NCBI GenBank assembly: GCA_003667245.1 | Contig: RCNN01000067.1 | Span: 1 to 64,000 of the forward strand | Origin: Heterostelium multicystogenum | Taxonomy: Eukaryota; Evosea; Eumycetozoa; Acytosteliales; Acytosteliaceae | DNA length: 64,000 bases | Direction: 5' to 3' | Part shown: positions 11,209-23,410 of the stretch, in pieces | How positions within the stretch are numbered: position 1 is the first letter of the stretch | How the letters are laid out: every line of letters starts with the position of its first letter | The notes under the pieces: generated by a model | Seen by the model: only the letters and a program-made list of their open reading frames with translations | What the model was told of the DNA's origin: nothing | Databases searched by the model: none | Position numbers and translations under genes: made by a program

Positions 11209-13592
11209 TTAGATTCTTTTGTTTAGCCAAAGATATCCATCAAGAGGTGTGTCGGTAAGTTCTGACACTTGTGATTCTGAGAGTACACAGGAGACTATCT
11301 TTTCCCACAATATATTTTTAGGGTCGACTTCTCTTTTCTTTCCATCTTTATCCATATATAGTGATTGGTATGGAGGTTTAATTTCAAAGATAGATTGCTT
11401 CGAAGAAGGGTGCCTATGTAGCACTCCCCTGAAGCTGATCTTGTTTTTATTTAACTCTCCTTTCAACCTCTGGAAATAGAGTTATTATTAGCATTAATAC
11501 ACTTTAAAACAGTCCATCCGATTTGAAATCACCAACAACTTACATATGATTTCATTTTGGTTTTATCTAAAACCTGATTGAGAAATAGCATTTTCCTAGA
11601 AACTCTAATATTATCGTTATCATCATCGTCATCGTCATCGTCGTCTATTACTCTTATAGGCTTTCTCTTGTTCTTTTTCTTATGTTTAGATCTTTTCTTC
11701 CTATTACAGAAGCAACAACATCCACATCTTCGAAGACATTTCACAGCAAAGCATATTATGAATATTAGAAGTGCTGCCATGCCAACGAGAATGGCTATAT
11801 TCCATATACATTCCTTTTGTGAAAAATAGCATAAGATATTGCCACTGGAAAGAGAGATTTGTTAATTATATTGATCTATTGTCAAATCAAGTATAAATAT
11901 TACAATGAACAAACATCACCACATGCTAGTTCTGGTATACCTATGTTTAATTTATCACCCGAGCTGGTTGTGTTGAAGTCGGGGATCTCAATGATAGTCT
12001 TGGTAGTATTGAATTTAATGAGAATAGAGTCATACATGGTTCCCATCACCTCTCCTTTGAGATCGGCATAGCAAGAGTGAGTTCCTTCAAGCTCAGTTTC
12101 TGTTCTTATTTCAAATTTAATCTCAACTATTTCGTTTGGACGAATGGTATAAGACTGACTTGGATTAATAACTGTTATCGTAGGCGTACAATTGTGGACA
12201 TTCAGGTTGTACTGTGAATTGATAGAGCCTATATTCTTGGTTTGGATATATAGGTTTCCATTGGCTGACATAGATTCAAAAGTCTTGATGACATGAGAGA
12301 CTATTTGGCTGGACTCTCATTATATATGAAAGTGAAATGATCGGCAGGAATCTTGATTACCACTACTGTAGTTTGTCGGCCTTTGAGCTCAATGGAAAGC
12401 TTTAATCGATCTGTCGTTGTGTCTTTCAGAAGCTTCGGACGAGCTCCAAAGTTACTGATGAGATATTCCCCTTTTAATCCCTGGGCATCAAGAGCTAGAT
12501 CTTTGTCTCTAAACTTTTTTGATTTGGTTATTAAGACACGAACCGTATGGTGAACTACATGGATTGGGCTGGTTTTGGAATTCCGTGAAACTGGTTTCAA
12601 AATTGTTACAATCTCCTGGCCTTGCATAGGATTTCGGAAAGATCAATCCTCTTTTTTCAAAAGGCATCTTATGAATTGGATTGTTGGGATCAGTGTTTTC
12701 ATTATTTATGAAGAACATGCTGTTTTCAAAAGTCCTCATTGCTTGTGGAGGTGCAAAGTCTCCAACAATCCTTATCACCACTCCATTGGCATTTAGTACC
12801 TGGTTGTCTGTGCCCATTTCTATAGGTTTTCTTCTCCATGACTGCTGTGGATTCGTTGAAGTATGTCATATTCACGATGATGTCGTAGGTTACCACGGGT
12901 GGTTCAATGTTAAAGGCATTATAGAGTAGTTTGCTCTGAGACATACAAGATGCAGATGAACTTTTTCCATTGAAAAATACTGCAGGAAAGATGTGAACGT
13001 GAGTCACGATCAATTCCAACATAACTTCCTAGATCACAGCTGCAACAGAATCCTTGACTGTATGGAATCTGGTTGCCATTGGAGTCCTTTACAGTTGGAC
13101 AAGTATGGTCTGATAGACTATCTTTACAAGTACTATAGATCAAATAGTCAGTAGTGTAGTAGGTAGTTTCAAATCTCTCCTCTGGATATGATTTTGTATA
13201 GATCAGTGTTGATTCTGCAAATTGTGGACCTTTGGAAAAGGAAATAGTTATTGGATTCATCAACTTAAAGGATTGACCATCTGGATCTTTCAGTTGATCC
13301 ATTGTAAATTGATAAGATTCAGTTTCATCCTATTTCAAATAATAATATAAATACAAAGTCAATTTAATGAATTACCTCTGAGTGATACATTAAAACTTAC
13401 TTGATTACTATCTACATCCAATGTAACAACCATCATCTTTTTACATTTCATATATTTATTATCTTGCAATGTTTCTGGAGTACCATCATTTTGACACATT
13501 TCAATTGAAGGTGAAACAGACATTACATCTCCATTTATATAATTTAAATAATAGATATTTAAAAGAATTAAAACAATTATTAAATATTTCAT
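11209..13592 (-). CDS. HAP2/GCS1 gamete fusion protein (generative cell-specific 1 family)
   Basis: This is a type I membrane protein of the HAP2/GCS1 family, the eukaryotic class II gamete fusogen. D. discoideum has two such genes needed for sexual fusion (hgrA and hgrB), and I cannot tell which this matches. Exons: 13401-13592, 11904-13329, 11544-11844 and 11209-11469. Order of elements: signal peptide MKYLIIVLILLNIYYLNYING; MKCKKMMVVTLDVDSNQ; CPTVKDSNG followed by the hallmark QGFCCSCDLG; PCSSPYGSCLNNQI with KKFRDKDLA after it; a stalk region with CGDVCSF...CYFSQKEC; TM GMAALLIFIICFAVKC; a Cys-cluster/polybasic tail (CGCCCFCNRKKRSKHKKK) then nine Asp. Length is about 725 residues, as usual. 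Single-base shifts near 12995, 12820, 12515 and 12300 interrupt the big exon. Confidence 0.88.
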
Positions 13593-14298
13593 TAATTAAT
13601 ACTACTAATAAATAGATATAATAATTTTGGTAATTGAAAATGGTATGACTAAATTTTCCACAAATATTTTTATTGATTGAGTTTTGGAAAAAAGTTTTGT
13701 TAGTGAGGTCCAATTTGACATACAACAGATCCATTGTTCTCAAAATCTCAACATCATAAGAGTTTTTGAAGTGATACTGTGGTATGAATAACCTTAATAA
13801 TCGGACTTTAATAATCAACTTTTCTCCCATAAAGATGTTTAATAAACTCTCGATACGGACTACTAAATCGACATATCATCGCTGGGAAGAGGTAAAAATG
13901 GTAATGGTAAATTAAAAATCCGCCTGAGCTCCATTAATACCCTACCTGTTGTGAGTAGCTAGATCCTAACTAATATTTAGCATTCCTACTCGTGGAATCA
14001 TTAATTGTTGCAAGATTTATCATAGATTCCTAATTTTTCATTGACTGCCACTGAAGTTGTCATTCTTGATAATGTTAAGAGAAGTCGATGATTTTCTCTT
14101 GGTCTGCTTAGTTGATTGAAACTCAAGTTAAATTGTAATATTATCAAAAGTCTTAGCTAGGTGTACACAAAAAGAAAAATGGGTCCAAAAAATGGTAAAA
14201 AAACAATTGTTTGTCCCTCACTTAAAAAGTTCTCAAAAAACTATCACAACAAAAAAGGAAAACGAATACAGTTTTTAATTTAATTATATATTTTTATA
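13593..14298. promoter_or_regulatory. Divergent promoter region between HAP2 and MRH-domain genes
   Basis: About 700 bp separates two genes transcribed away from each other. The left part (13620-13830) has an antisense-open reading of modest quality on the minus strand that I do not accept as a gene. No RNA gene is seen. Confidence 0.45.
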
Positions 14299-15179
14299 AT
14301 GGGCCACACACAATTGATTGTATTGATATTATTGGTGACTATAACTCTAGTAGCCTCCACTACCACTAGCACAACACTCACAGGTAGTACTACAGAGATC
14401 AAAGATCAAAGCACTCCATGTACATTACAAGTTGGCAATGACTTTTATGACTTTTCTAGTTTGTAACCTATCGAATCCAACCTAAACTGCATCCTACATC
14501 TATTTTCCAAGTTGTATATCTAATTCCTTCTCTTTATAATAAACAGAGCATCAGATAAAGATTACTCAATTATTAGCACCTCACAAGATACATTCTATTT
14601 CAACATCTGCAAAGAATCGTCTTTCTGCACTCAGAAATACAGTGGGAGCTCCTCTTGTCATTCCTCTCCGTATGCACCTAATTCACCATATGCAAACGTT
14701 GGCCAACTATCTTCAATATCAATCTCAGAATTAGGTAATGAATGAATGAATGATTCATTTATATGTTATTCGAAACCAATACTCATTTATGAATATTATA
14801 TTTGATAATAGCTGGTGGTAACAAAGGTGGACAAATTCACTATGCAAATGGATCGTATTGTAGTGACCAACTTCCAATCAATAGAATGATTACAATTGCT
14901 ATGAGATGTTCGGAGGGTCCTACTACTGTGATCTACGTAGGTCAACCATCGACCTGTGTCTACTACATCGAAATGAGCAGTTCACTTGCGTGTCCAGTAG
15001 CAACAAGCACTACCTCCAGCACAGGAACACCAAATTTCTCAACTACAGGCAATGAAATCATCTACAAAGACACTCTTTCAACCACTGGAGGTATCACAGG
15101 CAATGGCATTTCGATATCAAGTTCAATAGGAACCAGTACAGGTCTAGTTTCGACATCAAGTTCAGGAATAAGCTTCTAA
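14299..15179 (+). CDS. Secreted MRH (mannose-6-phosphate receptor homology) domain protein
   Basis: This is a probable secreted or lysosomal-route protein of 239 residues. Three exons with clean borders: 14299-14462, 14547-14734 and 14812-15179. Signal peptide: MGHTQLIVLILLVTITLVAS. The MRH/Atg27-type pattern follows: CTLQVGNDFYDFSSL, then FYFNICKESSFC, SYCS, MRCSEGP, and CVYYIEMSSSLACP, i.e. the expected Cys series ending in a Tyr-containing strand and an ACP motif. The acidic residue usually just before the Cys-x-Tyr seems replaced (GQPSTC), so sugar binding is uncertain. The Ser/Thr/Gly-rich tail ends without a hydrophobic GPI or TM segment. Confidence 0.65.
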
Positions 15180-15478
15180 TTAATAACCTTATTGTAACAA
15201 TAATAATACGAACAAAGAAATAAGAAAATCAGTTATCGTAATCAATAGATACAAGTCTTTTGACCAATATCAAAGTTGGACAGGCGTGTCCAGAGAATGG
15301 CAACACATAGTGGCGTGGTATTTGGTATGGTTTACATCACACCGCTAACGTCATTTATATAACTAACTAACAAACTATACAGAAAATCAAATATACCTAA
15401 TCATCTTACAAGAATAAAATGGGTTGAACTATTATTATGTATGAAATGATAATATTATATATCTTTAATGATTTGGTT
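15180..15478. other. Intergenic 3'-3' spacer
   Basis: A short spacer lies between two convergent genes. A slightly GC-richer patch at 15270-15360 has short open reads in one frame but no convincing gene. Confidence 0.5.
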
Positions 15479-18365
15479 CTATGATTCAATATAACTTGAA
15501 ACACAATGTACTACTTTATGGTTGATGAAGTTCTCGGTAATGTAGTTGATGGCTTTGGTTGAAAGTGGCGGTGGTGTTGGTGTGTTGATTGTCGTGCTTG
15601 TTGTTGTACTTGTTGTTGGCGAAGCTGTATTTACTAAAGTTGGTGTATCATTTTGTAATACTTCGTTGATATCTTGATTTTCGTTGAGTTTAAATGGTAG
15701 TTCTAATTTCAAGTCGGATGTATTCAATTGATGAGCTGAAATGTGTTTGAAGAATTCGATTTGCTCCTTCTGGTTGGGCAGCGCCTTCATGAGTCGGCTG
15801 AAAACATTCCACTGGCCATCGTTGATAAGCTGTTTGTTCTCACGAGTGACAAACTGCTTGATCAGCGACTGTCCAATGTTGGGTGTGCTTTTGTCTTTGG
15901 CAAGTGTCGTGGTGACCAGCGACAGTGTGAATTGGTTGACCTGTTTGTAGCTCAATGAGATGCCCAGGTACCACTCGAGATCCTCCAGCGTGGTTTCGAC
16001 CCATGTGAACTTAAGACGGTTTGCAACCAATTTGGAATAGGAGTGCTTCTGCAGGAAGAGGTCCGTGGCGACCTGGTAGGTGAGTGGCCGCTTGTCTGCG
16101 ATGGCAAGGAAGACAGCGTGTGCCTCCTTGAATCTTCGCTTCTGCGCGAGATGTGAAATATTTAGATGACTGATTAAAAGGCTTTGTATATTGTGTTTGG
16201 TGGAGTACTCGTTCAGTGAATCTATTATATCTTTATCGAATCTGTTAATTTGGTACAGATAGTTGCCTAGAGTTTTGATAGTGGTTGGCTGAATGAAAAG
16301 ATCATTGGACAACATGGATTTGAGCATCTTGCCGATGAGCTGGACGGTCACCTCATCGCCACGCTTGGCATCACTGTTGATTATGCCAATGATAATGTCG
16401 TTCCATGTCTGCTGTGAATTTGCAAACAAGAAGGGATCTTCGCGACTCAGTAAGTCTATGCCATGCTCCAAATTGTTGCTGAGCGCTGTGCTGTAAAACT
16501 GTGGTGAGGACATGAGCGGTTTGAAAATGGCTGGTGCGAGTGGGACTATGTTATTCAAGTAGTCGTTGGGATCATTGTTGTAAAGCATCTGAATGGCGCG
16601 CAGAAGAAGCGAGTTCTTTGGGAATACCTTGCGCTTAAAGAAGAAGTCGACAAGCAGTTTCTTTACTTCCGCAGTGTTTGACTGTGCCAGCGATCGCTTC
16701 AGTAGAGTGTCCTGTCGTTCAGTGATCTTCTTCATCTCTCTGACTGCAAGGGTAATGCGTTGCAGTGTTGTAGACATGGAGAGATTGAGCTGCTTGGAGA
16801 GGTGGCGAGCAGTAAGGTTGCCACGCCATGTCTCAGCAAAGAGACGCTTCATCGTCATCCAGTATTGATCGAGGTTGTGATCTTTAACACTGGTGTGGAA
16901 CGCCATGAATTTGTAGATAGTATGGTGGTTTGGTAGCATGTGATACTTGCTGACACGCTTCGAGTACCAGAGGAGCGCGTCGTCATACGCAGGCATTGAA
17001 AGATATTGTCCAATGATATCGTTTATCGTTATATCCTTACATAGCTCACTGACAACATCCAGCTTCTTCACCAACAGCTCCAGCACCGCTTTGTTCCTTG
17101 TCACCTCATTATAAACTATCAGCTGGCCAAGTGGTGACTTAAGAGGTTGATCATCCAAATTCCAATTCGCCAGCAACATATCAATGCTATTACTAATATT
17201 ATTATTATTACTACTACTACTACTACTTATATTACAACTGTTACTACTATTATTATTACTATTATCTTTTACTTCTTTGTTTTCAGTATCAACTACTACT
17301 ACTACTTCTTTTACTTGTAAATGTGATTGTGATTGTGATGGTTCGATTTGATTGGATACCGCTCCTGCTGTCTCCTTGATGACACGCTCCAATATATATT
17401 GAACTAGATCCAATCTTTGATAGCTGTTTAAAACGAGAAATTCTCTAGATTCGGCATATTCGTAAAGTATATCAAAGGTCGAGGTATTCATCTCGCTTTG
17501 GCTGTCATACAAGTCGATGATGCGTACAATCTTGGCTAATCTATCGTTCTTTGTATAGTACTGCAGCAACATATTCAATATCTCTGTACTCTTGTAAATC
17601 GATCTTGCAATTCTATCGAGAAAATCATCGACTTGATCGGGTTGCATCATCACTCTGTAGGTTCCAACAAGTAGCGTCTTCAATCTAAAGCAAATTAACA
17701 CCACTTAGTCGCGCTGTAAGCTCACTATGATCCGATGGTACTTACTGTTGCAATGCCAATTTTGATGAATACTTGAGTTTAACAAACAGTTGGTCAATCT
17801 CCTTTTCTTGTGGAGCTGTGTGTGTCACCGGCAGCATAGACATGAACATATCCTGTCGCATTTGAATATCGTTGAGCTTGTTGGTTGGAGTGGAAGGTGG
17901 CTTTGGCGTGCTTAGCCTTTCCATAAGCTGATTCTTTCTACGCAGCAGCCTCTTCATCATGATGCGGTCGTAACGTGCTTTCTTGCTGTCGTCAATCAGC
18001 ATCAGTGTCTCGAGCTGCTTATCGATCGTCGACAGCTCATGATTGATTTCCTGCACCTTGTCTTGATCGAATTCGTATCTCACTGTCTGCGGCACCAGGT
18101 CTTCGGCATGAACTGCAGTAGCAGCATTGCTGTATTTCTTTCTGATTCTATCCAGCTTTTTCGATTGGCTCGATGTGTCTCTGTCGCTGTCGATGATAAC
18201 TTCATCGGTGTTGTTGCTCTCTGATTTCGAGCTGTAGAGCTGGCTGTGCAGCGAGGCACTGGAGTAGTGGCTGTGGTTGTGGTATGCACAGTTGTTTAGC
18301 AAAGTAGAGGTAGTCGTGGCACCAGACACAGGTGACCCAATGAAAGTTCTAAGCTGGGTCACCAA
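15479..18365 (-). CDS. Large probable mitochondrial helical-repeat protein (941 aa)
   Basis: I do not recognise this gene with certainty. Two exons (17746-18365 and 15479-17684, GTAAGT donor, TTTAG acceptor) give exactly 942 codons including stop. The first ~48 residues are basic/Ser-rich and free of acidic residues (MVTQLRTFIGSPVSG), like a mitochondrial presequence. The body is predicted helical with recurrent helix pairs and segments such as FKEAHAVFLAIADKRPLTYQ and DDALLWYSKRVSKYHMLPN, which recall pentatricopeptide-type units. Asn/Ser homopolymers (residues ~355-375) and a Thr/Pro tract near the C-terminus are low-complexity inserts. A role in organelle RNA metabolism or translation is a guess; PPR membership is unproven. 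Confidence 0.5.
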
Positions 18366-18993
18366 ACAACCGATTACCAGAGTAACCGAGAATTCTATTC
18401 ATTTCCGCAGAGTAAGTAGATGTCGATCATCTATCAATCAAACGAATCTTCTGAGCGATCTCTGATTTAATCTAATCTTAGTGCTGAACTACTCCACCCA
18501 ACAGTAATATAGAATCTAGTGCTGTTTGTGTTAAAAGTTTTGCTTTGGTGGTGCTAAATGAATTCAAACTGATTAATATGCAGCTCGGTTCACACAATGA
18601 ATACTTCTGATTTTAGTTGATCAAAAATTACGGTCATTTTCATTTTTTCACAAAAATGACAATCTTCAAAATTAAATATGTGGACCAATTTTCCACAGTT
18701 TTTGGCAATTTGTTGTCTCTAACTTTGTAAACAAAGTCCTATCCTAGGATTGACAATGAACAATCAACAATCAAATGTGAAAAATTTTAACCTTATAATG
18801 GGTCCCATATGTGGAATTACAGAGTAAAACGCTTGACAATTGGACAAATTCTTAAATATATATATGGGAGTTTTAAATTAAAACGATTGATCTGGAATTT
18901 CATAGAACATTACTTAAGTAATGTTAAAACGATATGTTTGTTTTGAGGAGTATATCATCGATAATAATTAATAAATAGGATTTATTATTCATT
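18366..18993. other. Intergenic spacer
   Basis: 628 bp of AT-rich DNA lies between two minus-strand genes. A small inverted repeat ACTTTGT-AA-ACAAAGT sits at 18722-18737. Nothing coding is seen. Confidence 0.55.
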
Positions 18994-19997
18994 TTAAGCA
19001 GTGGAGATTGTGTTGTTCATGTATGGGATCATGTATTGTTCGAACCAGGCATCGGTGAACTGCAAATGGTTACCGGCACATGGGATCTTGGTAACACGAC
19101 CTTCCTTGTCGAGGTATTGGAGACCAATCCAGTCTTCAATGTAGAGGTCGGTTTGTTCCATTGGGATCAATTGGGTGGCTTGACCGGTGACATAGTATCC
19201 GAACCACTCGGACTCTCTTGGGATGACCATGGTGTCTTCAGTGAATTGGACCATGACAAACTCATTAAGTGAAACAAAGTTCTTCTTGTAGGTGTCGTTC
19301 TTTTCTGGACGTGCGTTGTTAATGTCAGCAAGGAATTGGGACTTGTCCAAGAAAGTTTGGTAGTCGAGTGGGTCTTGCCAGTATTGGGCTTGGACCAAAG
19401 TTGATTGGACGGTCTCAGTGTAGACACCGAGCTCAGCCAACTCACGAGCCATGTTACAGAAAGTGCTGTTTGGTTCGCAACGTGGCATACCATAGACACC
19501 CTGGTGTTGACCACCGACTGAGATCAAGTTGTAGACGGGTGGGTCGTTGCAACGCTCGACGTAACCACGCAAGAATTGACCACCTTGAGAGAAACCAATA
19601 GCATTGAATCCATTGGCCAATTGTGGGTCGGACTTCAACATGGAGCAAACCATATCGATTTGTTCGTTGACTGGCTTGAAGAATGAATTGAACTCATCGG
19701 CTGGCAATGAGTCTCCAATTTCGATTGATCTTACATAGATATTTGGGATTTGAGCTTCAATCAATTTCTTGATTGCACCCATACTATAATTAGGTAAAGA
19801 GCATAATGTTGGTTGGTTTACTGATTGATTGATTGATTTTGATCAAGCCAATTCGGGCGACTGTGGTGAGATGATACTTACGAGAATGAGTAACAACAAG
19901 TGTCTCCCATACCATGCCAGATGACAGTTGGACGTGGTGTCTCAGCAGCCATTGACAAAGCAAAGAAGCATGCTAATAATACAATATATAACTTCAT
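18994..19997 (-). CDS. ppt1: Palmitoyl-protein thioesterase 1
   Basis: This is a lysosomal hydrolase that removes palmitate from S-acylated proteins. Exons 19882-19997 and 18994-19783 give 301 residues. Signal peptide: MKLYIVLLACFFALSMAA, followed by the oxyanion region VIWHGMGDTCC. The nucleophile lies in GFSQGG (Ser ~104). The acid is Asp ~222 in FTEDTM, and His ~278 is in AGNHLQF. The Asp-to-His spacing is the 56 residues expected for the animal enzyme, so the triad appears intact. The HQGVYGMPRC block and SEWFGYY also match. There is no frameshift, which makes it one of the cleaner genes in the window. Confidence 0.95.
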
Positions 19998-20611
19998 TTT
20001 TTTTCAGTAACTAGTCTAATTCTATCTATCTATTTATATACAAATATACTATATTTATTTATGTACACAAATTGAAAATGATTTGATTGATTTGGAGTGC
20101 ACTGAATAAAAGTAATACAATCTAGTGTAGTGCAAACAATAAAACTAACCCCAATCAATTCGGATATAAATTCATTTTTTTGAATTGTATTTTTTTTTTT
20201 TTTAGTAATTCCAAAGGATTGACCCGATTCCTCTTTTTGTGTTTTTTTGTTGTTTTCACAATTCCACCTCTCTAAAAATTCGGATGCACATTCATAAATA
20301 TCTGTTAGTTATCATGAATTTTATAGTTTTTACATTTTTTTAATGTGTAAAAGAAGGTCTAAACATGATTGCAGAGGAACTAGCTTTGGTTTGAATTTTT
20401 GGGTTTTTTCTGATGTAATATCCTCAACCCACAAAGGATTTGTTCATCAAAAATGCATTCAAATGATTAGTTTGTTGTTGCTTTTTACTTATTTGATGGT
20501 GCTATCTTTCAAAAAACAAAATAAATATAGCAACAACAACAACAAAAACATGAAAGAATAAGATAGATAATATTACTTGGATGATGGTTTGCTGCTGTTT
20601 GTTGTTCTAGT
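19998..20611. other. Intergenic spacer
   Basis: This spacer has poly-T runs (20190-20205) and AT-rich sequence between the ppt1 promoter and the 3' end of the transporter gene. A 72-codon plus-strand open frame at 20343-20561 lacks protein character and is not annotated. Confidence 0.5.
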
Positions 20612-22016
20612 TTATTTGGTCTTAACTTTATTGTTGTTCTTGGCAAATGGATCACTATAGATGAATGTTCCAAGCAGAACTAGTGCTGTTGATATCCATA
20701 GGGTTGGGGTGAATGGATTGTTGAAGTAGAGCACTGATATGATGATGCTTAAAAACTTTCTAATGCTAATGACCAATGTGCAGGTGAGAGTGCTGGTCTT
20801 ACCAGTTAAGATGAATACACCTTGAATACAAATATACTGTGTGACAACGTTGATCGCAAGATAGAACCATTGGTTTGGTATTGTCTTCAAAATCGGCAGA
20901 TAAGCAATATCCAATCCAAGTGGTGCCGATTGATTATTGGCAAGAATGCTTGCACTCAAATCGTTGGCAAAGAAAATAAATAATGGCAGTGATAATAAAT
21001 GCTATAGTACCAGTTAGTTGATTGTTATCTGTTTGTTTGTTTGGAGGGATTGGGATGATCTTATAATGAAACTTACGGAATAAAAGATGGTTTCTCTGTG
21101 GCAATTCTTGCCATGTTCTTTATAGGTATTCTCTTGTATTAGTCCAAGCACAGATGACAGCAACATTGCAACAGTCAACATTGAAATACCAATAATGAAT
21201 GTAATGATTGAAGCAGTATCTGTTTCATCAAATGTAATCTTCTTTTTCTATATATTAAAATAGATTAGAAATATTAATATATAAACATTCTATTCTTAAT
21301 AAATAATGATTGCTGATTATTCGAATACTAGGAGTTAACTTACATGTTCTGGGACAGAACTAAGTGTAGCCATTGTAATACCAATGGTAACCATAAGTAA
21401 TGAAATAATCTGTTTGATTGTAAATCTAAATGATTATAATGTAATGTTAGCTGAGTCTTGACTTGGGCAAATTTAGAGAGATTCTTATACTTACTCTCTT
21501 TTCAGGTAGAGCATGCTGATAAACACTGTGGATAATAGTGAACTTGATCGGAATATCATGTGAAATGGCAATGCAATATTGAATGACAATGCCCAGTTGT
21601 TTAATATAGATACAATAAAGAATATGGAGACCATCAAAGCATAGGTCTTCATTGGGATCTTTCTCTTAAGGAACCCTCTTGGTACATAGAAGCATAATAC
21701 TCTCTTCCATTCGATATTCGTCAGGAATGACATAAACACGACAAATACAAACTGTGAAAATGTAATCAGCTGACTCTGTGTCGCATCTTGTCTATAAATA
21801 GATTGATTCGATCATATATATATTGATTATATATTATACAAATTAATGTTAGTTTGTATTCATATTAATATATATTTAGAAGATATGATGTGATGTCGCT
21901 TGATTGCTAGCTATTCTATTCTATTCTATTTACCTTATAATCATTTCGAGTGATATTACATTTGAACAACAACCAACCATGATCATGGTGATCGGTATAA
22001 GTGCAAAATCAAACAT
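20612..22016 (-). CDS. SLC35B4-type nucleotide-sugar transporter
   Basis: This is a multi-span Golgi/ER membrane transporter of the drug/metabolite superfamily, closest to the SLC35B4/Yea4 group (UDP-GlcNAc/UDP-xylose). Five exons: 21934-22016, 21495-21791, 21344-21425, 21077-21247 and 20612-21001. They total 1023 nt with intact frame (340 residues). Diagnostic segments are VGCCSNVISLEMII at the N-terminus, FLTNIEWKRVLCF, and near the C-terminus NVVTQYICIQGVFILTGKTS and RKFLSIIISVLYFNNPFTP. About 8-10 hydrophobic segments are visible. The tail KNNNKVKTK is Lys-rich, as expected for ER/Golgi retrieval. Substrate is inferred from family only. Confidence 0.85.
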
Positions 22017-22253
22017 CCTTAATGACTGCTTTAAATACTCTACTAGTATCAATGCAATGCCAATGTCATGAACCTGTTGATCTTTGAACTAGTTGAGTAG
22101 TTTGGTGGTTTGGTGACCTATTGTTTTGTCAGAATCAAGCCAACTTGTTGTTGACAAAACTTCAAGCTTTGAATGCAAAATTTCCATTTTTAAAGTTCAA
22201 TCAGCCAATCAACCAATTAATAAAATCAGATATAGATATAGATAGATATAGAT

Positions 22254-23244
22254 ATGTTAAGTGTATTAAGTAAATCTTATATTAATAATAATAATAATAT
22301 TGTTAGACAACAACAAAGGACCTTGTCAACTTTGTTATTCAGAGCTAATCCATTAGAGGTTTCATCGTCGAGATTCAGATTGCAATTACAAGATGGACAA
22401 CAACCACAGTATAGAAGCTACTCACAGCACTCTGTGTCAAATCAACAGGTGAAGGTTGAAATTAAATACCCACCCAAGAAATCTAATAAATCATTGCTTT
22501 TGAAATTCTTGGCTTTGGTCGTGGTTGGAAAGCTCACTTGGGACACTGTAACCTCCTTGATGGCATACAAGAAGGGCTCAAAGTCGATCGAGGAGTTCTT
22601 AACAGATGCATGGAACGAAGCTTTGCAAGATGTCTACACCATGGTATGTATCAAATCGATTTGGGATTGATAAAGAGAAAAAGAAAAACAAATCAAAGAG
22701 AAGAATGGTATATTCATTAGGCATTGTATGTAATGTCATCTAGGCAATTAACAACAAAGAGGTTATAAACGAATTGGGTGGACCAGTTTCAATGGGTGCC
22801 CCACCACAGGGTTCTACCTCACCAATTACAGAGTTGTCAAGAGAGTTGTTCATAGGTTTGAACATTCCAAAAGCACCAAAAGATATAGACTCCTGGTATC
22901 TGAAGCCAGTAGATGGATTGAAGAGTTCCACCACCCAAACTCCAGTAAACAACAATAATAATAATAACAATAATAATCAAGATAAACCAGTTTTGGTTCC
23001 ACAACCAAATTCATGGATTACTTTCCCATATGTAGAGACAACATCAGAGGTTACCATTCCAATCAGAGGATCAAAGAACAGAAATGCTGTATCAATCATT
23101 CACGCAGTGATCTATGCCAACGACGACAGATGGAGAGTGCTCAGCGCCAAAGTCATCCATCCAAATGGCAAGGTCAAGGTACTGATTGAGCCAGACATCA
23201 AACACCTTGCCACCAGCACAACCACTCCACCAAAACAGCAATAG
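22254..23244 (+). CDS. Mitochondrial inner-membrane protein, Coa1/Tim21-like
   Basis: 296 residues are encoded in two exons (22254-22643 and 22744-23244). The N-terminus is a mitochondrial-type presequence with an Asn tract (MLSVLSKSYINNNNNIVRQQ), then a single hydrophobic span (LLLKFLALVVVGKLTWDTVTS), and then a soluble domain. That domain contains NKEVINELGGPV and later TIPIRGSKNRNAVSIIHAVIY, like the N-x-x-x-x-x-LG-x-P and the I-P-x-x-G-x-x-x strands of the Coa1/Tim21 fold. Function could be cytochrome oxidase assembly or TIM23 presequence translocation; I cannot decide which. A 10-Asn insertion sits near residues 200-210. Confidence 0.5.
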
Positions 23245-23410
23245 TCATCCTCAATAAAAAAAAAAATGAAAAAATGAAAATAAAAATTGAGAAAATAATA
23301 AAAAAAATTAAATTCAAAAAAAAAACGAACGAAATCATAATAATCAAATACATCACAAAAGTTGAAACATAACAATTTACAACAAGTTTGTTTGACTTTA
23401 TTATTAGAAG

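Noticed and set aside
13501..13830. 109-codon minus-strand ORF overlapping the first exon of HAP2
   Set aside because: The last third is the HAP2 signal-peptide exon read in another frame. The upstream part has some protein character but no recognisable domain and would share the HAP2 leader; it is probably a chance frame in the 5' region.
19368..19648. Overlapping open frames on both strands inside ppt1
   Set aside because: They are shadows of the PPT1 coding exon, which has an intact catalytic triad and clean exon borders.
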